This document shows, one piece after another, positions 7,902 through 16,890 of a stretch of DNA of 39,884 nt. The DNA comes from Planococcus sp. CAU13 (GTDB taxonomy: Bacteria; Bacillota; Bacilli; Bacillales_A; Planococcaceae), in assembly GCF_000775575.1 (NCBI RefSeq), contig NZ_JRGN01000178.1, positions 1 to 39,884 of the forward strand, written 5' to 3'. Position 1 is the first letter of the stretch. Every line of letters starts with the position of its first letter. The notes below the pieces were generated by a model. The model did no database searches. It was not told where the DNA came from and saw only the letters and a list, made by a program, of their open reading frames with translations. The translations under genes were made by a program, and so were the position numbers.

Positions 7902-9584
7902 ATGAAAACGGTTTCAGAACAAAAAGTAATCCAATATACAGGCACGAAACTCAATACAAAAGGCTGGCAGCAGGAAGCGGCTTTGCGGATGCTGATGAAT
8001 AATTTGGACCCTGACGTGGCAGAGCGTCCCGAAGATCTGGTTGTTTACGGCGGAATCGGCAAAGCGGCGCGGAACTGGGAAAGTTTCGATGCCATCGTCC
8101 GCTCACTGAAAGAACTCGAAAATGATGAGACGCTGATGGTGCAGTCAGGCAAGCCGGTCGCCATTTTCAAAACGCATGAAAATGCGCCGCGTGTACTGAT
8201 TGCCAATTCGAATATTGTCCCCGCCTATGCGAATTGGGAGACGTTCCATGAACTCGATAAAAAAGGCTTGATGATGTATGGGCAGATGACAGCGGGCAGC
8301 TGGATCTACATCGGTTCGCAAGGAATTGTGCAAGGGACATACGAGACGTTTGCGGAACTGGCGAAACAGCATTTCGGCGAATCGCTGAAAGGGACGATCA
8401 CGCTGACGGCAGGACTTGGCGGTATGGGCGGCGCGCAGCCACTTGCAGTGACAATGGCAGGCGGTGTCTGCATCGGCATCGAAGTGGATGAGACGAGAAT
8501 CGACCGCCGCATCGCGACGCGCTATACGGATGTAAAAACCGATTCACTGGACGAAGCGATCCGTCTCGCAGAAGAAGCGAAAGCGGAAGGGCGTGCCTTG
8601 TCAATCGGACTGCTCGGGAATGCATCGGATGTGCTGCCGGAAATGCTGCAAAGAGGCTTTATCCCGGATGTGCTGACAGATCAGACTTCGGCGCACGATC
8701 CGCTGAACGGCTATATTCCATCAAAAATGTCACTTGAAGATGCAGCGGCACTGAGAGATTCGGATCCGGCAGCTTATGTGAAACTGTCGAAAGCATCGAT
8801 GGCGCAGCACGTGAGAGCCATGCTCGATATGCAGGAAAAAGGGGCAATCACTTTCGATTACGGCAATAATATCCGCCAGGTGGCAAAAGATGAAGGTGTC
8901 GAAAATGCGTTTGATTTCCCTGGGTTTGTACCGGCGTATATCCGCCCGCAGTTCTGCGAAGGAAAAGGGCCGTTCCGCTGGGTGGCATTATCCGGTGATC
9001 CGGAAGATATCCGCAAAACGGATGAAGTGATCCTGCGTGAATTCAGCTATAACACACATCTCTGCAACTGGATCAAAATGGCGCAGGAGAAAATCCAGTT
9101 CCAGGGATTGCCTGCCCGCATCTGCTGGCTTGGCTACGGCGAACGTGCGCGTTTCGGGAAGATCATCAATGATATGGTAGCGAGCGGCGAACTGAGCGCA
9201 CCGATCGTTATCGGCCGCGACCACCTCGACTCGGGTTCTGTGGCATCGCCGAACCGCGAGACGGAATCAATGAAGGACGGCTCGGATGTTGTAGCTGACT
9301 GGCCGATTTTAAATGCGATGGTCAATGCAGTCGGAGGCGCAACATGGGTGTCGCTTCACCACGGCGGCGGTGTCGGTATGGGCTATTCGATACATTCCGG
9401 CATGGTCATCGTTGCAGATGGCACGAAAGATGCTGAAGCACGCCTCCAGCGTGTATTGACGACAGACCCGGGCATGGGCGTAGCGCGGCATGTGGATGCC
9501 GGCTATGAAATTGCTGAAAAAACGGCGCGTGAAAAAGGCGTGAACATTCCAATGATGGAAGGGGGAAACCAGAAAAATGGTTAA
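7902..9584 (+). CDS. hutU: Urocanate hydratase
   Basis: 560 aa cytoplasmic NAD-dependent enzyme, second step of histidine degradation (urocanate to imidazolonepropionate). The full-length family sequence is present: [15 protein letters not shown] near 48, [19 protein letters not shown] near 130, the NAD-binding [12 protein letters not shown] near 170, [13 protein letters not shown] near 348 with the conserved active-site cysteine, and [17 protein letters not shown] near 485. AAAGGAGG precedes the ATG. First gene of the hut operon. A cre-like sequence overlaps its start codon. Confidence 0.97.
   Translation: MKTVSEQKVIQYTGTKLNTKGWQQEAALRMLMNNLDPDVAERPEDLVVYGGIGKAARNWESFDAIVRSLKELENDETLMVQSGKPVAIFKTHENAPRVLIANSNIVPAYANWETFHELDKKGLMMYGQMTAGSWIYIGSQGIVQGTYETFAELAKQHFGESLKGTITLTAGLGGMGGAQPLAVTMAGGVCIGIEVDETRIDRRIATRYTDVKTDSLDEAIRLAEEAKAEGRALSIGLLGNASDVLPEMLQRGFIPDVLTDQTSAHDPLNGYIPSKMSLEDAAALRDSDPAAYVKLSKASMAQHVRAMLDMQEKGAITFDYGNNIRQVAKDEGVENAFDFPGFVPAYIRPQFCEGKGPFRWVALSGDPEDIRKTDEVILREFSYNTHLCNWIKMAQEKIQFQGLPARICWLGYGERARFGKIINDMVASGELSAPIVIGRDHLDSGSVASPNRETESMKDGSDVVADWPILNAMVNAVGGATWVSLHHGGGVGMGYSIHSGMVIVADGTKDAEARLQRVLTTDPGMGVARHVDAGYEIAEKTAREKGVNIPMMEGGNQKNG
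7903..7916 (+). promoter_or_regulatory. cre site over the hutU start codon
   Basis: TGAAAACGGTTTCA matches the CcpA consensus TGWAANCGNTNWCA at every position. It begins at the second base of the hutU ATG. Position inside the transcribed region suggests roadblock repression. Glucose repression of hut through a cre inside the operon is known in B. subtilis; binding here is inferred. Confidence 0.75.
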
Positions 9585-10824
9585 TGCGGTTTGGATCAAA
9601 CATGCACAGCTTGCAACAATAAAAGGACAAAATGGACCGAGATCAAAAGAAGCTATGAGCGAACTCGGGTTAATTGAAGACGGCAGCGTCTGGCTGGAAG
9701 ACGGCAAGATTGCAGCTGTCGGTACAACGGCGGAACTGGAGCAGCAATTCGGGGACCGGTCGGCGGAAGCTGAAGTCATCGATGCGAAAGGGCAATTGGT
9801 GACTCCAGGGCTTGTGGATCCGCATACGCACGTTGCTTATGGAGGCAGCCGTGAAGGAGAATTCGAAAAACGCCTTCAGGGAACTTCGTATATGGACATC
9901 ATGAATGCAGGCGGCGGAATACATGCCACCATGCGCATGACGCGTGAAGCGACGGAAGAGGAACTGGTGGAGCAGACGACGAGACGGCTCAATTCTTTCC
10001 TTGAACACGGCGTCACGACAGTTGAAGGGAAAAGCGGCTACGGCATGAACCTGGAAACCGAGCTGAAGCAATTGAAAGTGATGCAACGGCTGAACCAGGA
10101 GCATCCGATCGATCTTGTTCCAACGTTCATGGGAGCGCATGCAGTGCCGTCCGAATATAAAGGGAAAGAAGATGAATTCGTTGATTATCTTATTGATGAG
10201 ATGCTGCCGGAAGTGGCAGATCTTGCAGAGTTCAATGACGTGTTCTGTGAAAAAAATGTCTACACGCCGGAACAGTCCGAACGCATTCTGGAAGCCGGTA
10301 AAAAGTACGGGCTGACTCCGAAAATCCATGCGGATGAAATCGTATCATACGGTGGCGCTGAACTGGCCGCGAAAGTCGGCGCCATTTCTGCTGAGCATCT
10401 ATTGAAAGCATCCGACGAAGGCATCGAAGCAATGGCAGAAGCGGGTGTCATTGCCTGCCTCCTGCCGGCGACCGCCCTTTATCTGCGCGAAGAAGCAGCG
10501 CAGGGCCGGAAGATGATCGATTCAGGAGTGGCCGTTGCGATTTCGACAGACTGCAACCCCGGGTCCTCGCCGACGGTATCGATGCCGCTCGTCATGAATC
10601 TGGCCTGCATCTCGATGCGCCTGACACCGGCGGAAGCGCTGGTGGCTGCTACTTATAATGCCGCATGCGCCATCAAACGTGAAGACCGCGCGGGATCGAT
10701 TGAAGTCGGCAAACAGGCTGATATCGTTTTATGGAAAGTGAAATCCTATCAGGAGCTTCAGTATTTATTCGGCGTAAACCATGTGCAGAGCGTCTGGAAA
10801 AATGGTGAGAGGGTGGTTGGATGA
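9577..10824 (+). CDS. hutI: Imidazolonepropionase
   Basis: 415 aa metal-dependent amidohydrolase, third step of histidine degradation (imidazolonepropionate to N-formiminoglutamate). Metal-binding HTHVAYGG near residue 85, [13 protein letters not shown] near 150, and the later HADE and [10 protein letters not shown] motifs are all present. Length matches Bacillus HutI. Its ATG overlaps the hutU stop region by 8 nt, so translation is coupled. Confidence 0.97.
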   Translation: MVNAVWIKHAQLATIKGQNGPRSKEAMSELGLIEDGSVWLEDGKIAAVGTTAELEQQFGDRSAEAEVIDAKGQLVTPGLVDPHTHVAYGGSREGEFEKRLQGTSYMDIMNAGGGIHATMRMTREATEEELVEQTTRRLNSFLEHGVTTVEGKSGYGMNLETELKQLKVMQRLNQEHPIDLVPTFMGAHAVPSEYKGKEDEFVDYLIDEMLPEVADLAEFNDVFCEKNVYTPEQSERILEAGKKYGLTPKIHADEIVSYGGAELAAKVGAISAEHLLKASDEGIEAMAEAGVIACLLPATALYLREEAAQGRKMIDSGVAVAISTDCNPGSSPTVSMPLVMNLACISMRLTPAEALVAATYNAACAIKREDRAGSIEVGKQADIVLWKVKSYQELQYLFGVNHVQSVWKNGERVVG

Positions 10825-11756
10825 TTTATCTGAAGAAACCGGAATGGAGCTGGCAGCCGGCGGAGCGGGTTACGCATGTGCATCACTGGGTGAAACAGGA
10901 AGGGGAAGCGGATGTCATTCTTTTTGGCGCGCCGCTGTCGCGTTCCTCTATTTCGGCTTCCGCGGCTTCCGACTATCCGGAAGCGTTCCGCAAAATGTGG
11001 AAAGGCTTTGCCACTTACAATCTCGATGAAAGAGTCGATTTGAGAGGAGTGTCTGTCCGGGATGCCGGCGACGTCATGATGCATACGACGAACATCAAAG
11101 AGTCGCACCGGCGCATTGAAGATACTGCCGAAAGTCTCGCGAACGGAAAATTGACCTGCATGATCGGGGGCGATCATTCGACGACAGCCTGTGCAGTGAG
11201 AGGTTTTAAAAAAGCATTTCCGTATGAACGAATCGGCATCCTGCAGCTGGATACCCATCTTGATGTCAGGGATCCGAAAGAACTGGGCCCGGCAAACGGC
11301 ACGCCGATCCGCCAGCTGATCGACGGGGAGGCAGTACGCGGGGAAGATGTCGTTAACATTGGGCTGCACGGCTATTTCAACGCAAAAGAGCTGGTGGATT
11401 ATGCAGATGAAAAAGGGATTCGCATGGTGACGATGCGCGAGGCAAGAAAGGCCGGCATCACTGAAACCATACAGCATGCCATCGAGTCGCTTGGTGATGT
11501 GGACCGCATTTACGCCACAATCGACATGGATGTATTGGACATTTCAGTTGCTCCAGGTGTGCCGGCTTCGACGCCGGGCGGCATGAAATCTGAAGAGTTA
11601 TTCGAAGCTTTACTGGAAATCGGAAAATCGGAGAAAGTTAAACACATTGATTTTGTCTGCCTGGATCCACAAAAAGATGATCATGTGTCAGCCACAGTCA
11701 AAACAGGGGTGTATGCGTGGCTGCAATTTATGACCGGCGTTGCGATGAGAAGTTAA
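10821..11756 (+). CDS. hutG: Formimidoylglutamase (arginase family)
   Basis: 311 aa manganese enzyme, last step: N-formiminoglutamate to glutamate and formamide. Arginase-family metal motifs are visible as GGDHSTT near 115, DTHLDVRD near 140 and DMDVLDISVAPG near 235. The ATGA overlap with hutI indicates tight coupling. The product formamide could be used by the acetamidase/formamidase at 4682-5590. Confidence 0.95.
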   Translation: MIYLKKPEWSWQPAERVTHVHHWVKQEGEADVILFGAPLSRSSISASAASDYPEAFRKMWKGFATYNLDERVDLRGVSVRDAGDVMMHTTNIKESHRRIEDTAESLANGKLTCMIGGDHSTTACAVRGFKKAFPYERIGILQLDTHLDVRDPKELGPANGTPIRQLIDGEAVRGEDVVNIGLHGYFNAKELVDYADEKGIRMVTMREARKAGITETIQHAIESLGDVDRIYATIDMDVLDISVAPGVPASTPGGMKSEELFEALLEIGKSEKVKHIDFVCLDPQKDDHVSATVKTGVYAWLQFMTGVAMRS

Positions 11757-11780
11757 TCCAATAAAAAGGGGATGGGGAAA

Positions 11781-13112
11781 ATGGTCACAAAAGGGGTTAA
11801 AGGAAACGAGTTTCCAGAAGTGAAAAGCAATTCAGGGATGTGGAAGTTTTTTGTTTACAGTTTTATCGGGGCATTCATGTTTTTTGTACCGGTGACGATC
11901 GGCGGAAAAAGTACGATCATGCTTGATCATATCGTGACCTTCCTGCGCACGAATGTCAGTGGTGTTTTGCCCTATTACGCCTTGGCGATTATTGCCGCAG
12001 GAGCGGTTTATCCGTTTGTATCGGGGACCTGGAAAAAGAGTGCGGTAGATAAAGTATTTTCTATGTTTAAAGTGGTCGGTTTGATTGTGGGTGTCATGAT
12101 TGTTTTCAGTATAGGGCCTGCCTGGCTGTTCAATCCTGATATGGGGCCGTTCCTGTTCAATTCCCTGGTGATTCCGGTTGGTCTGCTGGTGCCGATCGGT
12201 GCTGTATTCCTGGCGTTACTGGTCGGTTACGGCCTGCTTGAGTTTATCGGTGTATTGCTGCAGCCGATCATGCGTCCCCTCTTTAAGACACCTGGACGTT
12301 CTGCGATCGATGCTGCCGCTTCATTTGTCGGCAGTTATTCACTGGGTTTGTTGATTACAAATCGTGTTTATAAAGAAGGGAAGTATTCAGCGAAAGAAGC
12401 AGCCATCATTGCGACCGGATTTTCCACCGTTTCCGCGACTTTCATGGTCGTTGTCGCTTCGACTCTGGATATCATGGACATGTGGCTGACGTATTTCTGG
12501 GTTACGCTGGTTGTTACATTCCTCGTAACGATGGTGACGGTCAGAATTTGGCCTTTATCGAAGATCAAAGATGAATATCATCCGGAAGCGACGCCGCAGC
12601 CGGAGCAAAAGGCAGAAGGCAACCGTTTTGCAGCCGCCTGGAAAGAAGCAAAACAAACCGTTGGACAGGCTCCAAAACTGGTTGATAATGTTGTTCAAAA
12701 TCTTAAAGACGGTCTTTTGATGACGATGGCCATTTTACCGACAATCCTTTCCATCGGATTATTGGGTCTTGTATTGGCTGAGTTTACTCCGATCTTCGAC
12801 TGGATCGGCTATCTTTTCTATCCGTTCACATGGGCTCTGCAGTTGCCTGAACCGATGCTCGTTGCAAAAGCCAGTGCACTTGGCATAGCAGAAATGTTCC
12901 TGCCGGCGCTTTTTGTAGCAGAAGCCGCATTGATGATTAAGTTTGTCATTGCGGTGGTTTCGGTTTCTTCCATTATCTTTTTCTCGGCATTGGTGCCTTG
13001 TATCGTGGCGACGGATATTCCGCTGTCGATACCGAAACTCGTGGTCATCTGGGTGCAGCGTGTTATCCTGACGCTGATTTTTGTAACACCAATCGCTTAC
13101 CTGATCCTTTAA
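11781..13112 (+). CDS. YjiH-family membrane protein, probable histidine or urocanate permease
   Basis: 443 aa integral membrane protein with about ten hydrophobic segments, of the YjiH / nucleoside-recognition (GATE) domain family. Segments such as GGKSTIMLDHI near 36, ASFVGSYSLGLLITNRVY near 183 and KASALGIAEMFLPALF near 360 fit the family. B. subtilis uses the unrelated HutM permease in its hut operon, so a transport role here is inferred from position between hutG and hutH. An ATG at 11772 is in frame, but AAGGGG ends right before it; the ATG at 11781 has better spacing. Only 24 nt follow hutG. Confidence 0.8.
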   Translation: MVTKGVKGNEFPEVKSNSGMWKFFVYSFIGAFMFFVPVTIGGKSTIMLDHIVTFLRTNVSGVLPYYALAIIAAGAVYPFVSGTWKKSAVDKVFSMFKVVGLIVGVMIVFSIGPAWLFNPDMGPFLFNSLVIPVGLLVPIGAVFLALLVGYGLLEFIGVLLQPIMRPLFKTPGRSAIDAAASFVGSYSLGLLITNRVYKEGKYSAKEAAIIATGFSTVSATFMVVVASTLDIMDMWLTYFWVTLVVTFLVTMVTVRIWPLSKIKDEYHPEATPQPEQKAEGNRFAAAWKEAKQTVGQAPKLVDNVVQNLKDGLLMTMAILPTILSIGLLGLVLAEFTPIFDWIGYLFYPFTWALQLPEPMLVAKASALGIAEMFLPALFVAEAALMIKFVIAVVSVSSIIFFSALVPCIVATDIPLSIPKLVVIWVQRVILTLIFVTPIAYLIL

Positions 13113-13136
13113 TACGGTGATGCGTTATCACTGTAT
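13112..13136 (+). terminator. Stem-loop after the YjiH-like gene
   Basis: ATACGGTGAT (13112-13121) pairs with ATCACTGTAT (13127-13136) with one G-U pair and a GCGTT loop. It begins in the stop codon. No proper T run follows, so it may be an RNA-stabilising or weak terminator structure rather than a full terminator. Confidence 0.45.
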
Positions 13137-13161
13137 CTTGTTAAAATATGGTAATTAATCC

Positions 13162-13190
13162 TTGAGCTTTGGCTCACTGAAACTTATACT
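13162..13190 (+). promoter_or_regulatory. Sigma-A-like promoter of hutH
   Basis: TTGAGC (13162-13167), 17 nt spacer, TATACT (13185-13190). Predicted transcription start is near 13197, only a few bases before the hairpin at 13203-13230. Confidence 0.6.
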
Positions 13191-13202
13191 GAGGGTAACT
13201 CG

Positions 13203-13236
13203 AGATGCGATGGCTGCTGCTGTCGCATCTTTTTTC
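13203..13236 (+). terminator. Terminator-like hairpin in the hutH leader
   Basis: AGATGCGA (13203-13210) and TCGCATCT (13223-13230) form an 8 bp stem with a 12 nt loop, followed by a run of six T. It can end the hutUIG-yjiH transcript and, because it also lies after the hutH promoter, could attenuate hutH. Confidence 0.7.
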
Positions 13237-13253
13237 GAAGGGGTGCGAATTAC

Positions 13254-14768
13254 ATGATTACATTGACGGGAAATGATTTGACGCTTGAGCAATTGAGAAG
13301 GATTTTATTCGAAGGCGAAGGCATTGAACTGGACACAGACGCCATGGAACGAGTCCGCAAAAGCAGAGCGGCAGTCGACCGGATCGTCGCGGAGAAAAAG
13401 ACGGTTTACGGCATTAATACAGGTTTTGGCAAGTTCAGTGACGTCAGCATTGCGGAAGAAGACGTGAATCCGCTTCAGCTTCACCTGATCCGCTCGCATG
13501 CTTGCGGCATCGGCAGGCCATTTTCAGAATCTGTCTCACGGGCGATGGTCGTGCTTCGGCTAAACGCTTTGCTGAAAGGCTTCTCAGGCATCCGGCCGCT
13601 TGTCGCTGAACGCCTGGCAATGATGGTCAATGAAAGGATCCATCCGGTCATTCCACAGCAGGGATCGCTCGGGGCATCCGGGGATCTTGCCCCGCTGTCA
13701 CATCTGGCGCTTGTGCTGATCGGCGAAGGCGAATACTGGAAAAACGGGGAGCCGGCAGACGCTTCTGCTGTCTGGCAGGAACGTGGACTGAATCCGGTTG
13801 AACTCGCTGCAAAAGAAGGGCTGGCACTGATCAACGGCACACAGACGATGACGGCACAGGGTGCGGTCACTTATATAGAAGCAGAAACTTTGGCGCTGCA
13901 GAGTGAATGGATTGCGGCGATGACGTTCGAATCGTTATTTGGCGTCATGGATGCTTTCCATCCGGCAGTACACGAAGCGCGCGGCTATAAAGAGCAGATG
14001 GCCGTCGCGGAGCGCATGCGCTGGTGGCTGGAAGACAGTCGGCTCACGACAGTGCAGGGCGAAAAACGCGTTCAGGACGCCTATTCGCTGCGCTGTATTC
14101 CGCAGGTCCACGGGGCCAGCTGGCAAACGCTTGCATATGTGAAAGAAAAACTGGAAGTCGAAATGAATGCGGCGACTGATAATCCGCTGATCTTCGAAGA
14201 CGGTGAAATGGTCATTTCAGGCGGCAACTTCCACGGGCAGCCGATCGCGTTTGCGATGGATTTCCTGAAAGTGGCAATGGCAGAACTGGCGAATATCTCG
14301 GAGCGGCGCATCGAGCGCCTTGTCAATCCGGCGCTCAACGAAGGGCTTCCGCCTTTCCTCAGCCCGGAACCCGGACTTCAGTCAGGAGCAATGATTCTGC
14401 AGTACGCAGCGGCGAGTCTTGTATCGGAAAATAAAACACTGGCTCATCCCGCATCGGTCGATTCGATTCCGTCATCCGCGAATCAGGAAGACCACGTGAG
14501 CATGGGCACGATCGGCTCCCGCCACGCACGTGACATTACGGAAAACACAAGACGTGTGCTGGCCATCGAAGCTTTTTGTGCGGCAACGGCAGTTGAATAC
14601 CGCGGCGCGGAAAAAATGTCGCCAAGAACTGCTGAACGTCTGGGCGCCATCCGCAAAGTTGCAGGACCGATCGACGAAGACCGCGTATTCAACCCGGACA
14701 TCGAGCGGATTGCGGCTTTTCTGCTGAATGAGGCATATCTGGGCATCAAAAAGAGTGTGGTTTCCTAA
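13254..14768 (+). CDS. hutH: Histidine ammonia-lyase (histidase)
   Basis: 504 aa cytoplasmic homotetramer, first step of the pathway (histidine to urocanate and ammonia). The MIO cofactor forms from Ala-Ser-Gly at 141-143 in [19 protein letters not shown] (52-59) with the active-site Tyr, ATDNPL and the QEDHVSMG segment are present. Length is normal. AAGGGGTG lies upstream of the ATG. Unlike B. subtilis, where hutH is second after hutP, here hutH is last and separated from the rest by a promoter and hairpin; no hutP is seen. Confidence 0.97.
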   Translation: MITLTGNDLTLEQLRRILFEGEGIELDTDAMERVRKSRAAVDRIVAEKKTVYGINTGFGKFSDVSIAEEDVNPLQLHLIRSHACGIGRPFSESVSRAMVVLRLNALLKGFSGIRPLVAERLAMMVNERIHPVIPQQGSLGASGDLAPLSHLALVLIGEGEYWKNGEPADASAVWQERGLNPVELAAKEGLALINGTQTMTAQGAVTYIEAETLALQSEWIAAMTFESLFGVMDAFHPAVHEARGYKEQMAVAERMRWWLEDSRLTTVQGEKRVQDAYSLRCIPQVHGASWQTLAYVKEKLEVEMNAATDNPLIFEDGEMVISGGNFHGQPIAFAMDFLKVAMAELANISERRIERLVNPALNEGLPPFLSPEPGLQSGAMILQYAAASLVSENKTLAHPASVDSIPSSANQEDHVSMGTIGSRHARDITENTRRVLAIEAFCAATAVEYRGAEKMSPRTAERLGAIRKVAGPIDEDRVFNPDIERIAAFLLNEAYLGIKKSVVS

Positions 14769-14795
14769 ACAGGGAACTGGCCTATAAAAATAGAA

Positions 14796-14834
14796 AAAAG
14801 GGAAAGAGCTGATTTTGCAGCACTTTCCCTTTTG
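14796..14834. terminator. Bidirectional terminator, hutH / aminotransferase
   Basis: AAAAGGGAAAG and CTTTCCCTTTT (ends at 14833) form the outer stem, with an inner GCTG/CAGC stem. A and T runs at both ends fit termination of both convergent genes. Confidence 0.85.
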
Positions 14835-14839
14835 ATGTA

Positions 14840-16003
14840 TTAAAACAAACCCAATTTCTCAATCCTTTGAATAGCTTCTGCCAGTCGCTCTTCGCTTACC
14901 AAGAGACCGACACGAACAAATCCTTCTCCGCTCTTTCCAAAACCGCTGCCGGCAGCCACTGAAATGTCTGCTTTCTCGAGCAGGAAATTGACGAATTCGA
15001 TGCTGGTGAATCCTTCCGGCACAGGGAGCCAGGCAAAGAAAGAGCCTTTCGGTGCCTGGATTTTCCAGCCGATTCTGGCGCATTCGTCGATAAGGACCTG
15101 TCGTCGTTTTTCATACGTTTCTACAAGTTCAGTGACGCATGTCTGATCTCCGGATAACGCAGCTGCCGCGGCATGCTGCAATGCCGGCGGCAAGCCGGCA
15201 AATAAGTGATCCTGGATGAGATTGAGTGCTTCGATCATTTTTGAATTGCCGACAGCAAAACCGATTCGCCAGCCGGCCATGTTATACGTCTTCGAGAGCG
15301 TATACATCTCGATACCGATCTCTTTTGCGCCTTCCGACTGGAGGAAACTCGGCGGCTTTACGCCGTCAAAACCGATGGCGCCGTATGCGAAATCGTGGAC
15401 GACGGCGATATTGTTCGCTTTCGCAAACTGGACAGTCTCATCAAAAAATTCTTTCGTGGCGACGGCTCCGGTCGGGTTGTTGGGGTAATTCAAATACATC
15501 ATGGAAGCCCGGTCCAGCACTGTGGGATCCAATTCGCTGTAATCCGGCAGATAGCCGTTTTCCGGTTTCAAGGTCATCAGATCCATATCGATTCCGGAAA
15601 GGGGCGCACCGGACATGTAATCCGGGTAGCCCGGATCCGGCAGCAGCAGCGACTCGCCGGGATCGAGGAATGCGAGCGGCAATTCCACCAGACCGATTTT
15701 CGTGCCGGCAAGAAGGGCAACTTCCAGGTCCGGATCGATTTCAACACCGTATTCACGTTTATAGAACTCTGCAGCAGCCAGCCGCATTTCCATTATCCCG
15801 CGAAATGGTGAATATTTATGATTTTTTGGATCGGCGACTGCTTTTTGCATGGCTTCAACGATATGGCCAGGCGTCGGCTGGTCAGGATTTCCCTGTCCGA
15901 GATTGATGACATCGCGTCCTTCAGCAAGTGCTTTTGCAGTTTGTGCGGCAAGCGAAGAAAAAAACTGCTCCGGCAATTGCTGCAGGCGTTTTGAAAATTC
16001 CAT
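14840..16003 (-). CDS. PLP-dependent aminotransferase (MtnE-like, class I/II)
   Basis: 387 aa fold-type I aminotransferase. Visible features are NLGQGNPDQPTP (34-45), the substrate/cofactor loop PDPGYPDY (122-129), NYPNNPTGA (172-180), the cofactor lysine K238 in TLSKTYNMAGWRIGF, and a C-terminal FVRVGLL. The N-terminus (RLQQLPEQFF..DVINLGQGNPDQPTP) resembles MtnE of the methionine salvage pathway in Bacillus, which aminates the methionine keto acid, but no other salvage gene is near and I see no SAM riboswitch upstream, so I leave the symbol blank. The start at 16003 has GAGGGA about 7 nt upstream; an in-frame ATG at 16024 has none. Confidence 0.85.
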   Translation of the reverse strand: MEFSKRLQQLPEQFFSSLAAQTAKALAEGRDVINLGQGNPDQPTPGHIVEAMQKAVADPKNHKYSPFRGIMEMRLAAAEFYKREYGVEIDPDLEVALLAGTKIGLVELPLAFLDPGESLLLPDPGYPDYMSGAPLSGIDMDLMTLKPENGYLPDYSELDPTVLDRASMMYLNYPNNPTGAVATKEFFDETVQFAKANNIAVVHDFAYGAIGFDGVKPPSFLQSEGAKEIGIEMYTLSKTYNMAGWRIGFAVGNSKMIEALNLIQDHLFAGLPPALQHAAAAALSGDQTCVTELVETYEKRRQVLIDECARIGWKIQAPKGSFFAWLPVPEGFTSIEFVNFLLEKADISVAAGSGFGKSGEGFVRVGLLVSEERLAEAIQRIEKLGLF

Positions 16004-16158
16004 ATGGCATTCCCTCATTTTCATAATTATTGCGAATCTTACTCAAATCTTAAACAGTTTAGCCGTTCGTGTCCATAGCGGATGAAACCGGTTTTATTGC
16101 AGAGCTGTACAATAAATGACAAAATCAGATAGAAACAGTACACATTGGAGGAGATTGG

Positions 16159-16608
16159 ATGGCTATTCACAGTTTTCATGTAAAAGCCGATTGGCCAGGG
16201 CTGCGCAACGACATCGGCACCATCGAAACGGAAAATCTGAAGACGGAAGTATCGATTCCGCCTGAAATGGATGGTCCTGGTATCGGGACGAATCCGGATG
16301 AGATGCTGCTTGCTGCAGCGGCGACATGCTATATCATCACGCTTGCGGCGATGCTGGAGCGCAGCAAAATCGATAAAGAGTCTTTGACGATGGAGTCGGA
16401 AGGGCTGGTCGATGTAACGAATGGCGTCATTACTTATAAAAAGATCGTTCACCGCCCGAATCTTGTTTTGAAGAATGACGCTTCTGAAAAGGATTTTGCG
16501 ATGGCACAAAAGCTTGCGGAAAAAGCTGAAAGCTCCTGCATGATTACGCGTGCCATAAAAGGCAATGTGGAAGTGGAACTGGAAGCGAAAATTTCCGCAG
16601 CCCCATAA
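16159..16608 (+). CDS. OsmC/Ohr-family thiol peroxidase-like protein
   Basis: 149 aa protein of the OsmC superfamily, which reduces organic hydroperoxides using two cysteines. The first cysteine is in AAAATCYIITLAAML near 56 and the second in AESSCMITRAIKG near 128, the expected spacing. GGAGGAG precedes the ATG. TTGCAG (16097-16102) and CAAAAT (16120-16125) 17 nt apart are a plausible promoter. Monocistronic, ended by a strong hairpin. Role in peroxide defence is inferred from the family. Confidence 0.88.
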   Translation: MAIHSFHVKADWPGLRNDIGTIETENLKTEVSIPPEMDGPGIGTNPDEMLLAAAATCYIITLAAMLERSKIDKESLTMESEGLVDVTNGVITYKKIVHRPNLVLKNDASEKDFAMAQKLAEKAESSCMITRAIKGNVEVELEAKISAAP

Positions 16609-16618
16609 TGACCTGAAG

Positions 16619-16650
16619 CCTTCAGCTGTTTTGGCAGCTGAAGGTTTTTA
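16619..16650 (+). terminator. Terminator after the OsmC gene
   Basis: CCTTCAGCTG (16619-16628) and CAGCTGAAGG (16635-16644), a perfect 10 bp stem with a six-base loop, then TTTTT. Confidence 0.92.
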
Positions 16651-16890
16651 ATTTATTCGAATTAGGAACGATGGCACACAAGCATCTGATCCTAATAGAT
16701 TACATTAATTTATTTTAATGGAACAATTTAACTCTTTTTGAAAACTTACAAGGATTTCCCAATAGCCTTACGGAATAGTGTTTAGAGTAACGAAACGTTT
16801 AAAGGGGGAATGGAGGAGCACGCCAAAGGGGCAAGAGTACCACCGTTCAGAAAATGTGAAATTATTTACACAAAAGGAGCCGATCTATTG

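Noticed and set aside
9309-10329. Long minus-strand frames opposite hutU and hutI (156 and 219 codons)
   Set aside because: They lie wholly inside well-supported enzymes, have no ribosome binding site, and their Cys/His/Phe-rich composition is that of antisense shadows of GC-biased coding DNA.
13141-13253. HutP-type RNA site before hutH
   Set aside because: A few NAG triplets occur but without the regular spacing of HutP sites, and there is no hutP gene in the hut cluster.
16004-16158. SAM riboswitch before the MtnE-like aminotransferase
   Set aside because: No conserved SAM-I core or terminator is visible on the minus strand in this short intergenic space.
16790-16890. Possible cre or sigma-B site (CGAAACGTTTAAA) and a longer N-terminus for the M14 peptidase
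   Set aside because: The sequence lacks the TG and CA ends of a cre site, no GGGWAW follows the GTTTAA at the right distance, and the longer start would place 27 residues before a clear signal peptide.
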